From Limanda limanda (Eukaryota; Chordata; Actinopteri; Pleuronectiformes; Pleuronectidae): DNA of 64,000 bases. The stretch lies in NCBI RefSeq assembly GCF_963576545.1, contig NC_083638.1, forward strand, positions 27,352,090-27,416,089, given 5' to 3'. Position 1 is the stretch's first letter, and every line of letters starts with the position of its first letter. The notes beneath the pieces are model-generated. The model was not told the DNA's origin, searched no databases, and was given only the letters and a program-made list of their open reading frames with translations. Made by a program: the position numbers and the translations under genes. This document shows, piece by piece, positions 48,067-59,400 of this stretch.

Positions 48067-49301
48067 CAGTGTTGGGGAGTAACGGAATACATGTAACGGC
48101 GTTACGTATTTAGAATACAAATTATGAGTAACTGTATTCCGTTACAGTTACAAATTAAATAGATGGTATTCAGAGTACAGTTACATTGTTGAAATCAGTG
48201 GATTACATGACGGTACTTCTCTGTTTCACGAGTTTAATCACTGTCTCGTAAATCCACCGGAGGCAAAGCCCCCAGGAAGCAGCTGGAGACCAGGGCTGCC
48301 GTAAGAGCGCCCGGACCCCGGCGGCGTGAAGAAGCCTCACCGCTACCCGCTCGGGACCGTTACAGGCCCCGGGACCTTGGCTCTAAGAGAGTTCCGTCGC
48401 TACCAGAAATCTACGGAGCTGCTGATCCGCAAGCTGCCCTTCCAGCGCCTGGTGAGAGAAGACCGACCTGCGCTCCCAGAGCTCCGCTGTCATGGCTCTG
48501 CAGGAGACCAGCGAGGCACGCAGGGTTCACACCGGACGCTGAAGCGCCGCTAAAATAATATCACCCGTTGACCCAGTAGTATAAAAGCATATGGTCACTT
48601 GTTGCTCCAACATTAACTGCAACAGCGTCCCAATTTAATGTCATCCATCTTCAAGAACTTCTCCGCTGTTTGCTCCGTTCAATGTCGGGTGTCGAGGGTA
48701 AATTACGTGTTCTCCGCCCCCCCCCCCCTCTCTTTTTATCTTTATGACTGCTTGTGTGTCTGTATGGAGGGGGGCATTTAATAATGTGATCGGTCAAATT
48801 GGTAAATTTAAAACTCCAGGACAACAGAAGGGGAATACAAACTATGGGATGCATGCTTTATCATTTATATCATATAAAATATGTCATCAATATCGTTTAA
48901 AATCATTTTTCAGTGTGTTTCCTGGAGCGATACGCTCGGGTCAAGCGCAAAAAATAGACCCGACGCCGAAACGATCGCTGCACGGCGCGAGGCAGCCTTG
49001 GCGCAGGGGGGGTTCAGCCTCCGGTGGGACCGGCACAGAGGTGGGAGTGGATGGGAGCCGGACATCCAGCGGGCCCGCAGCATCGGTGGAGAGAGAGTTT
49101 AAACTGCTGCTGCTCCCCTGACTATAACAACGCCGCAATCATACACTTAAAAAATGCAATACAAACCGGAAGTATTCCAAGTATTCAGAATACGTTACTC
49201 AGATTAGTTAATGTAATGGAATACGTTACAGATTACATTTTTGTGCATGTATTCTGTATTCTGTAACGGAATACGTTTTGAAAGTATCCTTCCCAACACT
49301 G
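48067..49301. mobile_element. hAT-like non-autonomous transposon carrying a histone H3 fragment
   Basis: Ends are CAGTGTTGGGGAGTA (48067) and, on the other strand, CAGTGTTGGGAAGGATA (ending 49301). Both continue into related GGAATACATGTAACGG / TATTCCGTTACAG sequence, giving long imperfect terminal inverted repeats. A perfect 8-bp direct duplication TTCACACA flanks it (48059-48066 and 49302-49309), the size hAT elements make. There is no transposase. The GC-rich interior holds a decayed histone H3 segment (48.24-48.52 kb) and an unidentified GC-rich block (48.94-49.12 kb). Confidence 0.85.
48244..48518 (+). pseudogene. Histone H3 fragment, frameshifted, inside the transposon
   Basis: Three frames together read along histone H3 from about residue 8 to 98 of 135. 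The first is RKSTGGKAPRKQL. After a shift comes VKKPHRY (GTG at 48326) and LALREF, then [20 protein letters not shown]. After an 18-nt-type deletion come SSAVMALQE (ATG at 48492) and a SEA-like end. A short CCCGGGACC duplication inserts residues after the HRY segment. It has no introns, as expected from a replication-type H3 gene, and both the start and the C-terminal third are missing. It is clearly non-functional as a histone. Confidence 0.88.
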
Positions 49302-52300
49302 TTCACACACAGCAACAACCTCTCTCAAACCTGAACTTCACAATGCATTCCTCTGCTTTTCCCAGACAGACATGTTTGTGTTGCGGTTCCAACAGGACAG
49401 CCCCAGGCAGTTTATAGACTGTACATGTCAGATGGAACAGCACTCCCCCTCAGCTGTGCTGACAACATGGCCCGGTGATCGCAAGGATGTAATTTTAATG
49501 GGTCACAGTGTGAGGACAATGCTACCATTCAGCCAGCCAGCAAGTCAACCAGTCCGGCAGCCAGTGTATCAGCAAGAGCCTGATTCACAGTGTTCAAAGA
49601 TATAATTAATAACAACAATTCTGCATTAAAATGTCTAAAAACAACTAGAACTATGCTATATATATTTGACCTGTCTACTCACATTGTCCAAAATGTTTTC
49701 AACAATGTTCAAACCCAAACTAGCCAGTTAGCTAGTCGCCTGTTTTTTTCCTTCCATTATTTTTTTCAGTCACTTGCAGTGGCTCATCATCTTTTATTAC
49801 TGTTTGGTGTGTTCCATGAATAAAACTTGAATAAATTACCTCCTCCATGAACATGATTTGCGCCTGAGTTGTATCAGGTAGATTTTGATCAGCGATGGTG
49901 ATGGAGAACACAACCAGCATGATCCCACGCTGCTTCACCACATCATCAAATTAGGTCTTTTGTTATAGATTTTACTGAGAGTTCATAGTGGCCACAGACC
50001 CATATTGTACAATAACATTAACTAACTGCAACCCAGTCTTTAGAGGTTGACTGGACGATTGTGCAAACCCAGAAATGTATCCAGTCTTTGGTTTGTTTTA
50101 GCAAAGCAAGGCAGCAATTTTAAAGTTATTTAAGATAATTTTGGGGATGAGTTAATTAGTTCAGCATTTGAAATACGGAATTTATTCAGTTCATTCTATT
50201 CTAGAGAAATAGTAAAACCTGAAATATTGTCCAAATATTGTTTATATCTCTGATCTTTTGCTAGTTCTGGAGGCACCGTGTGGCCGTTAGAGCTTAGGTT
50301 TGTTACACTGACATTCTCCATGTATGTAGGCGGGACTCTCTTTTGGGTTAAAGACCTAACAAACAATTGAGGAACAGTTGTTGAGTTGTCAAATCAGTTT
50401 AGTTGTACAAACTAATGTTGTAAAATCCTCTCTTTACACCTCTCTTTGTGATTTATTGTCATTTAGATGGCGGCCTTGTATTCAGATGACAATGAAGTTT
50501 GCGTTTTATGTTTAGATTTTGTTTTAATTTTTTCCCCCAGGTCCCCACAGCCTTCATTTTCTACACAGAGTCAGTACTTCAAACATTAAAGTAGCACTCC
50601 AGCCAAAATATATTACTGGAGTCAAACATTAACTCCTGTGGACTTGTAAGGTTGCTGTAAACTGTTTCTAGGTTTGTCCTTCATGGTGCACCGCAGGTGG
50701 AGTCACTATAAATTTATATCAGTCCTATTCTGACAAGTTTTCAAAGTACAGCAAAATCCTCTCCTGCATGGAATGCTAGATACGTTATAACACGTAGAGA
50801 AGCAAGGCAGGCATGTCTTTATGTGAGATGATCACAAATCAATTGATGTCAGAATCTGAATATTGTGAACTAAGCCACCTCAGGTCTTTGTTTTTTTTCT
50901 GTTCATCACTTTGCATCCACCTCTTGCTAAAGGCCGACCTCCGGGTTGGACTCCATGGAGTTAGATGCATGAAAAAACTGATTGGCTGTTTAAAATTTAA
51001 ATGGTCCTATTGTCATTATCCAGAGCTCCATGTAACACCCACACTTAGCTGATTATCAACCCTGTCAGCCTGCTAGAAAGTCATAGACTGCAGATAGACA
51101 AGCAACCACCTCCTCAGCCCACTCAGCCAGTCAGGAGTCCATCAAGACTGAAGCCATTGTCTGGATGCACTCAGCCCCGGGCTAGATGAGATGGAGGCTG
51201 GAATGCATGTAGAGGCGAGAGGCGAGCACCACTGCTCTGCACAAGAATCCTTTCTTCTGAGGGAGACGTGAGAGAATGCACAGTAGTTTGGGCCGATGGA
51301 AGGAGGGGGTGAGCAGAGCCTGATAAGCAACTGTCTAGAGAGAATGAGTGAAGTTGTAGACATCAAAAACAGCCGGGGACATTTCTGAAGCAGGGCTTCC
51401 CTCAATATGTTCTCTGATGAACGAAAAACCTGGAAATAAAAAAAATGGTCTTTTACATACTCTTTTTTTCATCTTTATAAATCGTATTAAAAGAAAATAG
51501 TTTCCCAATCTGCTGTAATGTGCAGGATTTTAAATGTGACATTAGAAATCAAACATATTGAAACTGAACTGCCAACAGACACACTTCAAGTCAAACTTTT
51601 GCTCGCCCTCTCTCACTGACTCGCAGCCTCTTCTTCTCTCGCTTTCATGTGTGTCAGTTTGCAGGCATATCTCAACTTTGTGGATGTTATCACAGGAATC
51701 CTTCTGGCCCCGGGCGGGGAATCTGACGGAGCTGAAAGCTGAAACGTGAAGGGAACAGATTCGCTCGGCGGCGCGGTGAATGAGCTGGAATGACAGGGGG
51801 AGATGAAGCAAGGCAAGAAGTGATTCTGCCATGAAAAAAGATGAAAGAGGGAGAATAGGGAGCCGAGATGCAGAGGCCCGAGCTGTAAAGAAATCTTATC
51901 TCTGTCACAGCACGATGGTGAGCGCAGAGTCTGGCTGTTGCATGTAGAGACTGAAGGACTCATTCTTATAAAAATCCCCCAGAGACGCAAATTGAAAAAG
52001 CAGCAATATTTCATTTGCCACATGTAGTCAGGCAGTTGTCCATGATGTCCATGCTAATGTCTCTGGAAACAGAACCATACTCCTACATTGTTTTTTCTTA
52101 CAAACAGGATGTTGGATCTATTTCTGCTGAAAGTGCAGGACTGTTGTGTTGTTTTTATGAATGAAACAAGATACATTAGAGAGATGTTGTTGACCTTCAC
52201 CCCTCCACTCACCCCTTGACAGTTGTATCGATCTGTTCCTCAAACTCTGAAATGAAAGATAATTTTCCCGACATAACAAACTTACTTTATTCTTGATATG

Positions 52301-52663
52301 AATATTCACTTTTTTTCATCTCGTAAAGCCATTCATGAGTAATGTGACATAAGACTCCACCTGGGTCATAAAAGGTTCCCATTTCCTCACAGATATTAAC
52401 ACTGAAACACACATGCACTTGTGCACATTTACATGCCTTTCCTCTTTTGGCATCTGCTCCATTTGGCATTGTTTTCTGCTAGTTAGAAGTCTGCCTCACC
52501 TTTCCTGCAGCTGCCTGGAAAACATGACAACATCTCCAGTCTCCTCAGCACCACGGGCTCTCCTCCTGCTGAGCGGCCCAGTACCACTGCCTCTCACTGG
52601 ACTCTGCCAGCTCCAGATGTCCCCGACCTGATGGAGGCAGGGTTCCTCCAGATGAAAGTACTT

Positions 52664-52664
<1 letters not shown>

Positions 52665-52739
<75 letters not shown>
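52665..52739. repeat. (GT)n microsatellite, about 37 units
   Basis: Uninterrupted GT array. Confidence 0.97.
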
Positions 52740-52740
<1 letters not shown>

Positions 52741-53235
52741 CACCCAGCTGTTACATTGCCAGACATCATGCCTAGAGAATGTTTGACTGATCTTGAATCC
52801 AGACGCTCAGCCTGTTAGCGTGTCTGTGTGTGTTTTCTGCAGTGTCAGCTGTATAAGCTGTTATAAACACTCTTATCACAAACAGCCACACCCTCACAAC
52901 AATTCCATCTTAATAAGTCGGCTGTTTTTAAGTAACCATGGACACATGACTACAAGAGACAAAAAAAACCTGCAACACTGGAACATTGGATTTAAGTGCT
53001 GTTGTTTATTTAGTTGCTTCTAGAATTTGACATCTTTCAAGTTTTCAGAGCATCTGTACATGTTTTCCATTTAAACTTGTTGTAAACAACCCAAACTAAC
53101 CAACTGTCAAATTAAATATGCCTCAGTAGGATAAGGAACAATAATGTTACTTCAATAAACTCTGTTGCACACCAGTAGTCCTGAGCGAACAAATACAGTA
53201 GATCTCCATTACTTACTCTAATTGTAGTTACAACT

Positions 53236-53272
53236 ACACACACACAAATGCACACACACACACACACACAAA
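53236..53272. repeat. (CA)n microsatellite, short
   Basis: Interrupted CA array of about 37 bp. Confidence 0.92.
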
Positions 53273-53384
53273 CCACTTCTTGTCTCAGTTCATCTCCATC
53301 TTCGCTGATGAAGGCCCCCTTGGGAGCAGAGTGTCTCCATGATTAGACATTACATTGACTTACTTTGAATTCCTGAAGACTACT

Positions 53385-53599
53385 CTATCTTTCACCATGG
53401 TTACTACTTCCCTAACTCTAACCATAACCCTAACCTTAACTTTACTGAAACCTTAACCTCAACTTTATGGTTTATGTCATGGGGACCTGCTTTTTGTCAC
53501 CATAAGGAAGACAAGTCCCTATAATGTCAAAAGTAGTGGGAAACAGATTTAGATCCCCACAACATAAGTAAAACCTGGACAACCCACACATACACATAC
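53385..53599. repeat. Dispersed repeat with telomere-like CCCTAACC core
   Basis: Begins near a CTAACTCTAACCATAACCCT stretch resembling degenerate (CCCTAA)n, continues with ATGGGGACCTG ... AGTCCCTATAATGTCAAAAG ... GATTTAGATCCCCACAAC, and runs into a (CA)n. I recall this arrangement (short TAACCC stretch, GGGGACCT motif, CA tail) as a recurrent fish repeat. No termini were identified. Confidence 0.45.
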
Positions 53600-53600
53600 G

Positions 53601-53640
<40 letters not shown>

Positions 53641-53647
53641 CACACAC
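53600..53647. repeat. (CA)n microsatellite
   Basis: CA array with one AAAC break, directly abutting the 53.4-kb dispersed repeat. Confidence 0.95.
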
Positions 53648-53776
53648 CATGTGTCCCTGGTGATGTTTTGCTCATTAAGTTTATTACATCGCATAATTTT
53701 TATGATCTTTCTTGGCGGTTGTTATGATAATAGGTTTAACATCAGTGTGAAACCTGACTCTGTGTAGGTTTGATCT

Positions 53777-53779
<3 letters not shown>

Positions 53780-53853
<74 letters not shown>

Positions 53854-53870
53854 CACACACAGACACACAC
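53780..53870. repeat. (CA)n microsatellite, about 35 units plus tail
   Basis: Pure CA for about 70 bp, then AGGC and AGAC interruptions. Confidence 0.97.
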
Positions 53871-56234
53871 TCACAACGATGCAGGTTTTATTGTACAGAT
53901 GAGGGAAGTACGTTTCATAAAAAAATCACTGTGCAGCGCTACACATCAAGATTTGATGGAGGATGCAATAAAAGTTTAGAGACAGTAATATAAAGTCAGC
54001 AGAACATGATGACCAGGTAAGTCTTCTCATGGCTGTTATGCCATTTCCTGGTGGAGTTGATGCGTGAGCTGAAAGCAGTTTGATAGCTTGTCTCAGAGCG
54101 GCTCCCCACAGGCTGACGGATGTTCTCGGTGTGATTGTTCAACTCGGAGACAGTGATGTAAGTGTATAATAATTAAAGAGACCTGGGGGAGAGGGAAATC
54201 ATTCTCCACCTTTAAGTTCCATCCAAACTAATCTCTTTCATTATGTCATTATCACGAAATGAGTCAGTTAAGCTTCTGTTACAAAATTATGAGTGAGATG
54301 CCTCTTCATTCCCCGAGTAGTGTGAACACAGTGTCTTCACAGATATGAGGGAGGATTAATCTTGAGAGTGTCTCATCTCTGGGTCCGTGTAGGTCAAAGG
54401 TTGATAACACAAGGGGCTTGTGGGAAGTGAAGAGCCAGCTGGGTCAGAGCTTTCTCTCAGGAAAAGAAGCCCCACCCCCTTAAATTGTCAATAAAAACAC
54501 TTGCTTGTTGAGTATCTGCACAGTACATGAATGTTTTTCCTGCTGCATTAAAATGACAGACTGCTGCAGTTAATGGTAAACACTGACCTAGTTTTACGTT
54601 TGGCAGCTCAGAGAAGTGAAAATGAGAGTGAAATTCAAATGAGCTGCTAATGAAGCAACAGTTTCCTTCTTAGAGAATAAAACAAACACCATAGCAAATA
54701 GTGACGAGCCTTTAAGTATGATTATCCACCACATGATCTGCTCTACCAACACGGTCAGCATGTGTACCCATGCACCTGCATCTGGGCATGGGAACCTGTT
54801 TATATTTGTGTGTCCAGATGGAACTTGCAGGTGTTATTTGAGTCCAGAAGGACTTCCTGTGCCGCTGGGTGGCCTGCAGACTTTGATCTTCACAATCTTT
54901 TGGTCTATTGTTAAACAGAGGATTTAAGCGGAATTTAATTTGTACTTTTTACTTTAAAATGATCCAAATGACAGTGATTCCATGATACAGTTCGTGACAT
55001 GGGAGCATGATGTTGAGGTAGCAATCCAGGACAGTCTGAACCATCTTATTCCTGAAAAATAAAAATCTCTATTATGTAATAAAAAATAATTTTGATACAC
55101 GAGTGGCACAGGTTGTGAAACTGTCAAGAGCTCCTGACCTCGACTTCGTAAAACAGAATAGATTTTTATGTCTCACCACTTTGTGACAAAAATGTTCCTC
55201 ACATTTTTTAAGTTTATCACTCATGAATTCTCATTTGACATTTTCAATACCCAGATTTGAATTATAGGGAACGTGACCTTTTCAGCAAACACCTTTATCA
55301 AAGTACCAGTTATTTTACTTGCCATATACGCAGTATGAAACTATGGAGTAAATTATCGTGGATATCAGACAGGGTCTGTGAGATAAATGAAGGTGGTTTC
55401 ATGAAGCGGAGGTGGACGCTTGATAGTTTAAATGCATCAGCGTAGTTGGTGTCTGTTCTTTATCAGAAAGCGAAGAAGCAGCACTGATCGTTAAACAGAC
55501 AAATAAAAGAGGAGAACTTAATGAACAGGAAATTAAAAGGGGGAAAGAGTGGCAGTGGTTTTGGTTGGCAGGCTGTCTTTGATAGTCATCCCCCAAAGAC
55601 GGAGACAAAAACACTACAACATTGAAGATTGAAGTTTTGTGTGTCGATTTTCAATAGAAGTGTAACTATGCTAAGCTCTAGCTATTATGTATACACTCCC
55701 ACCAGCTTTTTACAATAATTAGGAGCATTGTGGCACGGACCAAAACACTGGCTAAAGTAAATTTCTCACAGTAGTGACCCTGAGCAGCCCTGTGGCAGCA
55801 CATCTACTGTCTGGTGAAGGAATGACACATCTACCTCACAACTCCTGAGCCAGGCTCGACTACAGCTACATGTTACCTCAACAATATCTGTGTGTGAAAC
55901 AATGAGAGTGAAGGAGAAAGGGGGATGGAAACTGTGTTTTTAAGAGGGCTAATTTATACTATACCTATTAAACATACAGGAAACATGATGCAAACTTTTA
56001 ATGACAATGCGAACATGCCGATGTCGTGAAATAACCATGAACTATATGTTCACTGTGTGCGTTGCAATGCTGCTATTTGATAATTGGCAGTAAACACAAA
56101 ACACATCCGAGGCTGATGGGAACTGCCATTTGTTTTGTAGTTATTTAGTAATAAACCTATGTGTTTATGGCACTAGATAAAAAGGCAGATGATCCATCTT
56201 TTAAAAAGATTTTAAGAGGGGAACATGAATGTCG

Positions 56235-56458
56235 AGGCAGCTCTGGCTGAGGGGGAGTAGAGCGGTCGCCCTCTAACTAGGTGGTCGGCAGTTCGATCCC
56301 AGTCTTCCCCATCTGCATGCCAGTGTCCAAGATACTGAACCCCAAATTGTCCCCTCTCATAGAAAAAATGCTGCCCATAGATGCACTGTATGAATGTTTA
56401 GGTGAAAGGGTTAATATGAATGAAGAGAAATGCTCTATATAAATACAGACCATTTACA
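56235..56458 (+). mobile_element. tRNA-derived SINE, near full length
   Basis: The head has an A-box-like segment (GAGTAGAGCGGTCG) and B box (AGTTCGATCCC). The body CCAAGATACTGAACCCCAAA and CACTGTATGAATG follows, with the 3' end TGCTCTATATAAATACAGAC then CATTTA. Best-preserved tRNA head of the copies in this window. Confidence 0.85.
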
Positions 56459-59400
56459 ATGTCTGAAGTAAATTTCATTTCAAACACATGTGGCATTTTA
56501 CTGGGCGTGAGGACAAGTTAGGGGATGACCAAAGTCATTGGCTTCATTCGCAAAGCTCAGAATGGCACAAATGTTGAATGGTTGAGAAATCTCAGTCTGA
56601 ACATAAGAGGTCGATCGACCTGATTGACTTTGCCGTCCCTTGTCTCTATCATGACTGAAAAACTCAGCTGTGAGGTCCTGGTTTCACTGGATGATCTGCA
56701 AACCTTCGGTAGAAAGAATAGACTGTAAATAAAGAAGGACAACATGCCTCCACTTCCTCCCACTTTCAAGAAATGAAGCCAACATATGCCAGATATGAAC
56801 ACTGCCATCTTGTACATTTGGAGCAAGCGTCTTCAGTAGCGAGGTCCGACCGATACTTTCCCTCAACCAATCGTGAATCAGGCTCAGGTGTCAATCATGA
56901 TGTTTCACCTCATTTTTAAAGCATCAAATAATTAAAACCAAACTTACCAGAGAAATTCGCACCATATCAATGTGATAACAACTACCTAAAATGACAGAAA
57001 CCATATTTGATAAATATTTTTTTGTCATGCCCTTTGAAATTGCATCTACTAACATGGAGGAGGTGGGATTTATAACCAATACTGCAGCCAGACACCAGGT
57101 GGCAATTGAGACCCTGTGTCTTCACTTTTGGGGAGCAGTAGCCTTTAATCAATGTAAAGAAAGTAGTTCCACAAACAAACTACCCTTAAATTCTATTCGA
57201 AAGTCCATTGCATTTAAATCCTTGCTCGTGTGTAAACACCACTTAAAATGCCCAACAGGTGTGTGGTTAAACAGGTGGTTCAGCTTCACACATTTCAGCA
57301 GAGACCTTGCCGAAGCTGCTAGTGATTAACTGTTTGTGCGTGCACGTGCTTGTGTGTTGGTGTTGTGGGACTTAGAGTGAGTTCATTTTCTATCCAGAGG
57401 AAAGAGATAGCTGCAAGTAATTACGGAGCTCCGCAGGGTGCACCTGGTGATAACTGGAGCAGATAGGTTTAACAAGCAGTGATCCAGGCCAGAGCCAGAC
57501 TTCACATGCAAACACAAACGCAGCAGGAAAGCATTAAAGTCATGTAAACAAGGTGCAAAGCAGGCCAACATATTAAAATACCACATGCACACACAGAAAA
57601 TGAAGCATTTAAATTGCGTGTTTACAAAGTGCACCGAGGTATGTCAGACTTGTAATGGTTGAGAGTGCGTCTGAAAGTAGGTCAGTAAGTTTATAAAGAG
57701 GTTGTGCATCCATCCATCTCAGATAAATAGGCTGACATGGGACCAGGGTATTCATCTAGATGTAATTACCAGTTATTCCAAACAGTTATATAAACGTACA
57801 TTTCTCATTAAAGCTGTTTTAATCAATTTCATAGCTGTAGAGATCATCCATAAAGTAAAAAATTTCACTGCTAGTCAACTTTACTCATACTACACTTTAC
57901 TGTCAAACATTTTAGCAACATTAAGCTTGTTTTTTACTTCACAGTCTCCAGGTACAGTTTCCACTTTTACCAATGTTGTTGATATTTAAGGCTTATTACT
58001 GCCAAAAAGATGTGAAAGTGTATATGTAAATTGGATGAGCATTGCAAAGCAGTTAGCAAGCAGCTTGTGGGTCACATTTAGTTAGTGACACAGAAATGTC
58101 TCAAGAGGTACAAAACAGATCAAAACGGTGGAGCGGATAGGAATCTATTGTGTTTGTGCTATAGTTATGGCCTTCAGCTTTTCAAAGCCACATTTTGAGC
58201 TTTGACAGTTAATACAGAATTTTATTTAATTAAGTGTTTCTTCAAGAATAAGAAAAGTGATCATTTCTCTTTTTCAACAAATCACTTTTAAAAGGTCAAA
58301 ACCAGCAATTAATTGTAGTCCAGTGCTGTTTGTGTATTCCAAGCTTGGTAGTACTGATGCCGTTGTGCCTTTTATCTTTATTGTTGTACGGAAACTAGAA
58401 CTCTGGGTCTTTCTTTATTACTGTGAACATGGACATCTTATATAAAGTCGATCCCTTATATTCTTGCTTGCAGTTTTAATGTTTATGTCTTCAGTGGGAG
58501 TAAAGGGCCAAAGGGCTGAGTGCCACAGACAGGGTAATGAAGCAGGAGGGTATAGAGATCACCAAATAAAGCTGTTTTTGTTGACAAGATAGTCCTTTAA
58601 GTTTGGATTCATCATTGTTATCTGTGCCTAATTTCAACTATTTTATACTGAACAGGCAGACAGACTCTCCGAAACATCCGTTTCCTCATCCCAGTCAGGA
58701 ATTCCCTTTTCTCTCTGATAAAATCTTGCAGCTCACAGCTCGACTTCTTCATTAGGAGTCATGATGAAGACGAAACAAGCATCATTTGGTGTCAATAACG
58801 TCGGCCACAGGATGTCAGTAAGTGTCACTCTCATTAAACTCTGTCATCAGTTTATTGTCTATACTTTTGGTGATTGGATAAACTCCACTACAAGAAAGAA
58901 ACACACACAGGGGGGCTGTGAACAAAGAATTTCCTTTCAGTGAGATGACACCATTGCCTGGTCGGTTTCCTACAGACTCTACACACTATTCCCTAACTTC
59001 CTCCCCACTCATGTGGCTGGCTGGAAATGGGCCAGACTCTAAGGCCGCTCTGCTGCCTGTCCCATGTGGGACAGGAAGTAAGGCCCTATGGACAGTGAGC
59101 TCACTGCAGGAAGAGAGTGAGGGTGTGTGTGTGTACATGTACGTGAGTGCACAGGATTGTAACTCAGTTCTCTTCAGACGGGTCAGAAAGCATTGTTCTG
59201 CACAAAAGCTAAAAAAGAAACACATTGAATATTTTCAGCGAATTTTTAATGTGTACATGTCCAGCATGGCTTGTTAACACACTCAACTAGAGGTGAACAC
59301 ACAACAACACATATGTATAAAATCTTACATTTTCTACAGAAAAAACAACACCCACTAACAACCAATCCCAAAAAATCTAATTGGAATGTTATTAACAAAA

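Larger units (their letters stand above)
49310..56234. other. Non-coding stretch with microsatellites and one dispersed repeat
   Basis: No supportable gene. It contains the repeats listed at 52.67, 53.24, 53.4-53.65 and 53.78 kb. The frame on the minus strand at 51613-52023 has no recognisable domain. Confidence 0.45.

Noticed and set aside
48326..48553. Intact histone H3 gene
   Set aside because: The match breaks into three frames, lacks the start and the C-terminal third, has an insertion and a deletion, and lies inside a transposon. It is a pseudogene fragment.
56235..56310. Functional tRNA gene
   Set aside because: The A and B boxes belong to a SINE head. The acceptor stem does not close and the SINE body follows. 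The same applies at 42221 and 47670.
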